Shown one piece after another: positions 32,870-37,151 of a stretch of DNA of 37,151 bases. The notes under the pieces were generated by a model. The model was not told the DNA's origin, ran no database searches, and was given only the letters and a program-made list of their open reading frames with translations. The translations under genes and the position numbers were made by a program. Positions within the stretch are counted from its first letter, which is position 1. Each line of letters starts with the position of its first letter. The stretch lies in contig JAYUSF010000283.1 in NCBI GenBank assembly GCA_043755815.1, forward strand, positions 1-37,151, read 5' to 3'. The stretch is from CAIWAH01 sp043755815. GTDB lineage: Bacteria > Verrucomicrobiota > Verrucomicrobiia > Limisphaerales > UBA9464.

Positions 32870-32914
32870 GTGATGAGGGTCGAGTGGTGGTGGTTCCACC
32901 GGAGGACGGCGTGA
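32870..32914 (+). repeat. 45-bp direct repeat, copy 2 (start of the next gene)
   Basis: Same sequence as 32157-32201 with one difference. Here the terminal GTGA supplies the GTG start of the gene at 32911, suggesting that VWA gene and next gene once shared a GTGA overlap. Confidence 0.9.
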
Positions 32915-33369
32915 AGACGGCGTTGACCAAGATAAGAAGCCTTGGCCGTTCGGTTGGATGGGCGCTTGTCGTTGTGGCAGCCTTGCGCTTGGTCATCCCG
33001 GTTTCACCCGCGGGCTACTGGCGCGGGTCCTATTTCGACTGCCTGTGCAGCGCGGACATGGTTGGCGAATTTTACGGCAGCGCCGCGCAATTCCATCTGC
33101 TCCTTTGGGAATCCGACGATCTGGAGACACATCCTTGGGGCAGCTACAAACGTTCAGGATGGAATTCGTTCTCTTGGACTCAGCCCCCACCCTACGACAC
33201 CCACAAGTTGATGTTGAAGCCGGGTTGGCTGTTTTGCCGCATCGTTGACCCAAGGTCCGGTCAGGTGTGGTGGGCAACCCGCGAGTTCAATTTTGCCCGC
33301 CTGTTCAGAATCCATCAGCAAAGCGACGCAAGACCCAAGACCGCAGCCAGCCAAGAAAGTATCCCGTGA
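32911..33369 (+). CDS. Unknown membrane-anchored or exported protein
   Basis: 152 residues from the GTG at 32911 inside the 45-bp repeat; an ATG-type start at 32884 would add nine codons translated from the repeat. One hydrophobic segment (about 13-30, VGWALVVVAALRLVIPV) acts as anchor or signal. The rest is rich in aromatic residues (WNSFSWTQPPPYDTHKL, GQVWWATREFNF) and probably extracytoplasmic. No family recognised. The stop overlaps the GTG of the ABC binding-protein gene, so it belongs to that operon. Confidence 0.65.
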   Translation: MKTALTKIRSLGRSVGWALVVVAALRLVIPVSPAGYWRGSYFDCLCSADMVGEFYGSAAQFHLLLWESDDLETHPWGSYKRSGWNSFSWTQPPPYDTHKLMLKPGWLFCRIVDPRSGQVWWATREFNFARLFRIHQQSDARPKTAASQESIP

Positions 33370-34436
33370 GCCACGATTCCGAAGACAATCCAAAGAAGGA
33401 TCGTTGGTGCCATGACTTCTGGGTCTACGGCGGCGCTACCCACGCGAACCTGCTGCCGGTGATTGTCGTGGCGCTCGTCACCGCCGTGACGATACCGCTC
33501 TTTTCAGTCATCTCGGGCTGCCGGAACGCAAACCCGCCAGTCATCCTCTACTGCGCCCAGGACCAGGTCTTCGCCGAGCCCATCCTCGCCGAGTTCACGA
33601 AGCAGACCGGCATCGCGGTGAAACCCGTCTTCGACAGCGAGGCGGTCAAGACCGTCGGCCTCGCCAACCGCCTGCTCGCCGAGCGCGACCATCCCGTCTG
33701 CGACGTCTTCTGGGGCAACGAGGAGTTCCGCACCCGCCAGCTCGCCGCCGCCGGCGTCTTCCGCGCCACGAACGGCTGGACCGCCTTCGGCCAGCGGAGC
33801 CGGCGCCTCGTGGTGAGGCAAGACCGCTTCGCGGAAGTGTTCAGTAATCAGTATTCGGTCAGCCAGTCGCCGCGCCCACTGAACACTGACTCAGTGAATA
33901 CTGAACACTTCGCCTTCACTACCCTGACGAACGCCACCTTCCACGGTCGCGTCTCGCTCGCCTTCCCGCTCTTCGGCACCACGGCCACGCACTTCCTCGC
34001 GCTGCGCCAGCACTGGGGCGAATCCAATTGGCTCGTCTGGTGCCGTGCTCTCGCCGCCTACCGGCCGTTCCTCGAGGAGGGCAATTCCCATGTGGTGAAA
34101 CGCGTCGCCCGCGGCGAGGCGCTGATCGGCCTGACCGACTCCGACGACATTACCGCCGCCCAGCGCGAGGGCCTGCCGGTCACCGTCCTGCCCATCTTCC
34201 CCGAATCGCTGTTGATCCCGAACACGCTCGGCCTCATCGCCAAACCGAAGCCGAATCCCGCCGCCGTGAAGCTCTGCGAGTTCCTGCAAAGCCCGGCTGT
34301 CCGGGAGCGACTCATCACCGCCGCTGCGCTGGAGCCGGACCCCCCCCCCACCAACACGCTGCACCCCGACTGGCCCGCCCTGCTCCGCGACCTCGACCGC
34401 GCCACCGAACAGCTCAAGGAGGTCTTCCGGCGATGA
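33366..34436 (+). CDS. Iron-type ABC transporter substrate-binding lipoprotein
   Basis: 356 residues from a GTG overlapping the previous stop (GTGA). An unusually long leader of about 28 polar residues precedes a hydrophobic segment and a lipobox-like VISGC (Cys52). The body matches Fe(III)-type binding proteins: VILYCAQDQVFAEPILAEFTKQTGI, LLAERDHPVCDVFWGNEEF, FPLFGTTATHFLALRQHWGE, VARGEALIGLTDSDD. The cargo is inferred to be ferric iron or a similar ligand. About 25 residues (SNQYSVSQSPRPLNTDSVNTEHFA) near residue 160-182 are encoded by an in-frame palindromic repeat. The permease gene follows after 184 bp of other palindromes; no ATPase gene is in the window. Confidence 0.85.
   Translation: MSHDSEDNPKKDRWCHDFWVYGGATHANLLPVIVVALVTAVTIPLFSVISGCRNANPPVILYCAQDQVFAEPILAEFTKQTGIAVKPVFDSEAVKTVGLANRLLAERDHPVCDVFWGNEEFRTRQLAAAGVFRATNGWTAFGQRSRRLVVRQDRFAEVFSNQYSVSQSPRPLNTDSVNTEHFAFTTLTNATFHGRVSLAFPLFGTTATHFLALRQHWGESNWLVWCRALAAYRPFLEEGNSHVVKRVARGEALIGLTDSDDITAAQREGLPVTVLPIFPESLLIPNTLGLIAKPKPNPAAVKLCEFLQSPAVRERLITAAALEPDPPPTNTLHPDWPALLRDLDRATEQLKEVFRR
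33836..33909. repeat. In-frame 74-bp palindromic repeat in the ABC binding-protein gene
   Basis: AGTGTTCAGTAATCAGTATTC on the left and GAATACTGAACACT on the right are inverted, with TGAACACTGACTCAGTG between them. It is A+T-rich unlike the host gene and fully open in the gene's frame. Confidence 0.85.
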
Positions 34437-34469
34437 GGGATAGTTACGCACCGGCGTGCCAAACGGCCA

Positions 34470-34554
34470 CGGGAGCGCGGCTCTCTGAGCCGCGTCAGGC
34501 GTTCTTCTATCCAGATGGAATGAAGACTCGCGACTCAGAGAGTCGCGCTCCCGG
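34470..34554. repeat. Inverted pair of REP hairpins between binding protein and permease
   Basis: CGCGGCTCTCTGAGCCGCG (34476-34494) and GCGACTCAGAGAGTCGC (34530-34546), each with a GGGAG or CTCCC flank turned outward. Family member also at 30232-30250. It occupies the 184-bp gap that separates two genes normally adjacent. Confidence 0.8.
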
Positions 34555-34620
34555 CCGCATCGCGCGCCGTGCCTTCACTCGAAGGGCAATTTCAGTAACG
34601 AGCCCCACTCCGTCGCCATC

Positions 34621-36096
34621 ATGACCCTGACCCTCTTGCTCAACTCACTGACAGTCGGCTTGGGCACCACGTTGCTGGCCTTGGGCGCGGGGCTGCTCTT
34701 TGCGCTGGCGGTGGCATCAGCGCCCCGTGGACGCGGACTCCTCCTCGGCTGCGCCGCCGCCTGCCTCGCCCTGCCGCCCTTCCTCGCCACCAACGCCTGG
34801 CTGGACGTCACCGCCGGCTGGCGCGGACTCATGTCGCCCGAGGTCGTCGAGCGTGGTTCGCTGTTCCTGACCACGCTCACGCTGGCGTCCCTGCTCTGGC
34901 CGCTGACCACGTTTCTCGTGCTCGGGGCTTGGGCCAGGCTTCAGCCGGAACTCCTCGAAGCCGACCCGCAGTTGCGTGGCACGCGGCTGCTGCGCGGCCT
35001 GCTGCTGCCCGCCGCCCGCCCGGAACTCACCGTCGCCGCGGCGATCACGGTGACACTGGCGCTCGCCAACTTTACCGTGCCCGTGCTGTTCCAAGTCCGC
35101 GTGTTCACGGAGGAATTCTGGATCCGTTTCAACACGCAGTTCGACACTGTCGGTGCGTTGCGTGCTACCTGGCCCCTGCTGTTGCTCCCGCCGGGACTGC
35201 TCTGGTTGCTGCGTCAACGCGAGGTCGCCTGGCCCCGGTGGCATCGCGCCGCCATCCCCCCGGTGTTGAGCCAGCAACTCGGTGGCTGGCGCACGGGCAG
35301 TCTGGCTTTCGCGTTGGGCTGGCTCACGGTCGCCCTGGTGTTTCCGTTGGCTCGTCTGTCACTGGCTGCCCGCACTTGGACTGAACTTCCCGGGGCCGTC
35401 GCGGCGGGACAATCGGCGCTGGGGAACACCCTGTTTACGGCTCTCGAAACCGCCACCATCGTCACGCTGCTGGGGGTGTGGATTGCGGTCGTGGGCGGCT
35501 TGCCCTGCAAGCCGGATAGGTGCGTGCCCATGCGGTTTGCGGGGCAAACCGCCCGCTCTTCGTCGGCCCGCACGGGCTTTGCATGGCTACGCCGGTTGCT
35601 CTGGCTGCCGTTCCTGTTGCCCGGAGTCTTCCTCGGAGTTGTCCTGATCTGGCTGTTGAACCGGCCGGCATTCACCGCAATTTACCAGAGCCTCGCCATC
35701 GTCCTCGTCGCGCTGGCGATCCGTTACTTCGCGCCGGGTTCCGCGGTCATTGCCGGAGCCGTCCGCGCGGCCGATCCGTTGTTGGCCGACGCCGCGAGTT
35801 CGCTCGGAGCATCGCGGTGGCAGGTGCTGCGGGACGTGGTTTGGCCCCAGACCGCGCCCGGTGTCGCGACGGCGTGGTATGCCGTTTATCTGCTCTGCCT
35901 CTGGGATGTGGAAACCGTCGTGCTGATCCAGCCGCCGGGTGGCGAAACGCTCGCGCTGCGCATCTTCAACCTGCTCCACTACGGCCACGGCGCGCAAGTG
36001 AACGCACTGTGCGTGGTGATGGTCGGACTGGCCGTCGCGCCGCTGGCGGCATGGGCGGGATGGCCGGGTTGGCGACGAATATCGAAGCACGAATGA
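34621..36096 (+). CDS. Iron-type ABC transporter permease (duplicated, ThiP/FutB-like) with REP insertion
   Basis: 491 residues with about 11-12 membrane segments in two homologous halves. Each half has the cytoplasmic EAA-type loop that docks the ATPase: LLEADPQLRGTRLLRGLLLPAARPEL (about 112-137) and LLADAASSLGASRWQVLRDVVWPQTAPGV (about 385-413). This is the fused permease layout of ferric iron/thiamine importers. Between two helices at about 293-318 lies a foreign stretch, GLPCKPDRCVPMRFAGQTARSSS, encoded by palindromic repeats. The last codons (RRISKHE) and the stop come from another dispersed repeat. No ATP-binding protein gene is seen nearby. Confidence 0.87.
   Translation: MTLTLLLNSLTVGLGTTLLALGAGLLFALAVASAPRGRGLLLGCAAACLALPPFLATNAWLDVTAGWRGLMSPEVVERGSLFLTTLTLASLLWPLTTFLVLGAWARLQPELLEADPQLRGTRLLRGLLLPAARPELTVAAAITVTLALANFTVPVLFQVRVFTEEFWIRFNTQFDTVGALRATWPLLLLPPGLLWLLRQREVAWPRWHRAAIPPVLSQQLGGWRTGSLAFALGWLTVALVFPLARLSLAARTWTELPGAVAAGQSALGNTLFTALETATIVTLLGVWIAVVGGLPCKPDRCVPMRFAGQTARSSSARTGFAWLRRLLWLPFLLPGVFLGVVLIWLLNRPAFTAIYQSLAIVLVALAIRYFAPGSAVIAGAVRAADPLLADAASSLGASRWQVLRDVVWPQTAPGVATAWYAVYLLCLWDVETVVLIQPPGGETLALRIFNLLHYGHGAQVNALCVVMVGLAVAPLAAWAGWPGWRRISKHE
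35498..35552. repeat. In-frame REP pair inside the permease gene
   Basis: GGCTTGC-CCT-GCAAGCC (35498-35514) and GCGGTTTGC-GGG-GCAAACCGC (35532-35552), two hairpins. The second is of the same family as the palindrome at 7778-7798. The reading frame stays open through both. Confidence 0.8.
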
Positions 36097-36103
36097 CGAA
36101 TGA
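36074..36103 (+). repeat. Dispersed-type repeat forming the permease C-terminus
   Basis: ATATCGAAGCACGAATGACG with a following AATGA, a short tandem-like unit (ACGAATG twice) that supplies the last residues and the stop codon. I know the type as a common intergenic repeat of related genomes; here only one copy is in the window. Confidence 0.5.
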
Positions 36104-36238
36104 GAGCGTTTGCCGACAGCGTGAAACGGTTGGGGAACGGAGTGACGAGGTTCCGAACGTTGGTTTGCGCCAAGCCGTTGAAACCCATTTGGGCTGTCGC
36201 GTGGGGGCAGCATGTGCGGCGGTATATTGCCAGAACGC

Positions 36239-36448
36239 GCTTCTCCCTCACCCCAGCCCTCTCCCTCGGGGAGAGGGAGAATTTCGTCACTGCGATGGGT
36301 TTTCCACTCCGGGGCTCTTCGATTCAGTCATGTCTAACACGTGCACTCGAACACCCGTGGCAGTCCTCGTCAGCCTTGCCTGTGGAAACACAGGACGGAA
36401 GCGGGCGGCCCCCTCTCCCTGAGGGAGAGGGCTGGGGTGAGGGGGAAG
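36239..36448. mobile_element. MITE-like inverted-repeat element, copy 3
   Basis: The arms begin CTCCCTCACCCCAGCCCTCTC and its complement, each containing the CCCTCTCC...GGAGAGGG palindrome; CTTCGATTCAGT lies in the centre. It fills nearly half of the 474-bp gap between permease and NHL genes, where no other gene is seen. Confidence 0.82.
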
Positions 36449-36570
36449 CGGGTGTTACACTAGACCGCCGCCCAACTCGCACACAACCGCCGATCTGGAC
36501 TGGCAATTCGTGGGCGAGGGTCAACCTTCCTTCGGGCACCATTCCCCGACGGCTGGAAAACCGCCGTGCC

Positions 36571-37119
36571 GTGTGCCGCACCGTCATCCGCCACTCAGCG
36601 TTCGTCGTTCTCGCCTCCTCGTTGGGCTGCTCGCCGGACACTGCCCCCAACGTCACCACGCTGCTCGATTCGAAGCTCTTCTCGGCCGTGCAGGTCATCG
36701 GTTCCCGCGGGGTCGCGCCGGGGCAGTTCAACAAGCCGCGTTCCCTGACCTGCGACCGGGATGACAACCTCTACGTCGCCGACATCACCGGCCGCATCCA
36801 GAAGTTCAGTCCCGACGGCTGCTTCCTGCTCCAGTGGCAGATGCCGCAGACGGACCTCGGCAAACCTAAGGGCATGGGTCTCGACAACGACGGGAACGTC
36901 CTCGTGATCGAGCCGCACTACATGCGGGTAAACCACTTCACGACTAACGGCGAACTCGTGCGGCAGTGGGGCGTGAAGGGCACCAACGCCGGCGAGTTCA
37001 TCCTGCCGCGCGGCGTGGCGCAGAACGCGCACGGGGAGTTCTACCTGAGCGAATACACGCTGGTGGACCGCGTGCAGCGGTTCAACGTAGGGCAGGCTGC
37101 TAGCCTGCCAGCGGGATGA
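36571..37119 (+). CDS. NHL-repeat lipoprotein, ended early by a REP hairpin
   Basis: 182 codons from a GTG at 36571, giving a lipoprotein signal (HSAFVVLASSLGC, Cys20). At least three NHL propeller units follow: GVAPGQFNKPRSLTCDRDDNLYVAD, LGKPKGMGLDNDGNVLVIE and GEFILPRGVAQNAHGEFYLSE. A six-bladed NHL propeller needs about 270 residues, so the protein is short. The last residues (GQAASLPAG) and stop are translated from a palindrome, GGCAGGC-TGCTA-GCCTGCC (37091-37109). The gene probably continued beyond; the window ends 32 bp later. NHL proteins are binding scaffolds; the function here is unknown. Confidence 0.7.
   Translation: MCRTVIRHSAFVVLASSLGCSPDTAPNVTTLLDSKLFSAVQVIGSRGVAPGQFNKPRSLTCDRDDNLYVADITGRIQKFSPDGCFLLQWQMPQTDLGKPKGMGLDNDGNVLVIEPHYMRVNHFTTNGELVRQWGVKGTNAGEFILPRGVAQNAHGEFYLSEYTLVDRVQRFNVGQAASLPAG
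37091..37109. repeat. REP hairpin truncating the NHL gene
   Basis: GGCAGGC-TGCTA-GCCTGCC, a perfect 7-bp stem. An in-frame TGA follows 7 bp later. Confidence 0.75.
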
Positions 37120-37151
37120 ATTCCGGGGCGCGTGACGAACACGAACGACTC

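Overview
The window looks like a chromosomal piece of a high-GC bacterium of the Verrucomicrobiota, most likely the Pedosphaera/Limisphaera side. This is inferred from content, not from a marker gene: a PVC-type secreted propeller/cytochrome c fusion, a pseudopilin with the H-x(9)-DG ending, large secreted proteins with LamG, IPT/TIG, PD40 and calcium-binding TSP3-like repeats, frequent GTG starts with GTGA stop/start overlaps, and a dense population of small palindromic repeats with an associated REP transposase (RAYT).

Layout. 0-8 kb: an IPT/TIG secreted protein (-), gamma-glutamyltransferase (+), a short minus-strand run (LysM protein, conserved small protein, PepSY-like membrane protein) and a HupE/UreJ-type membrane protein (+). 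8-14.3 kb: a large PD40 propeller protein broken by a frameshift at a 7-nt homopolymer, a pseudopilin, a small lipoprotein, a LolA-like protein and a pirin. 14.4-21.2 kb: the propeller/cytochrome c protein, a RES/Xre toxin-antitoxin pair, a LamG/TSP3 protein, then hicBA between two copies of one palindromic repeat. 21.2-25.9 kb (-): dgt, a DUF4375-like gene and recG. 26.1-37.1 kb (+): DUF58 protein, unknown CxxC protein, vapBC, sulfite dehydrogenase sorAB, a BatA/VWA-type membrane protein, a decayed MazF-type module, then an iron-type ABC binding protein and permease and an NHL lipoprotein.

The most striking object is recG. Its reading frame (976 codons) carries exactly 288 extra codons holding a complete-looking REP-associated HUH transposase between two 116-bp copies of a palindromic repeat. 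Removing the 864 nt restores a continuous RecG of normal size (688 aa). The insert sits between the Walker A and DEQH motifs, so the cell would make either a helicase with a nested HUH nuclease or a tolerated fusion.

Two themes recur. First, palindromic or tandem repeats lie in frame inside other genes of the DUF58/VWA/ABC cluster (DUF58 protein, ABC binding protein, ABC permease), and one ends the NHL gene early. Second, insertions at gene junctions are bounded by duplicated host sequence (18 bp at the hupE/PD40 junction, 45 bp at the VWA/next-gene junction, a 24-bp copy of the cytochrome gene's 3' end beyond the RES/Xre pair). In the first two cases the duplication leaves both neighbouring genes complete. 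Three copies of a roughly 190-210 bp inverted-repeat element (MITE-like) also lie in the 30-36.5 kb part. No rRNA, tRNA or CRISPR array was seen.
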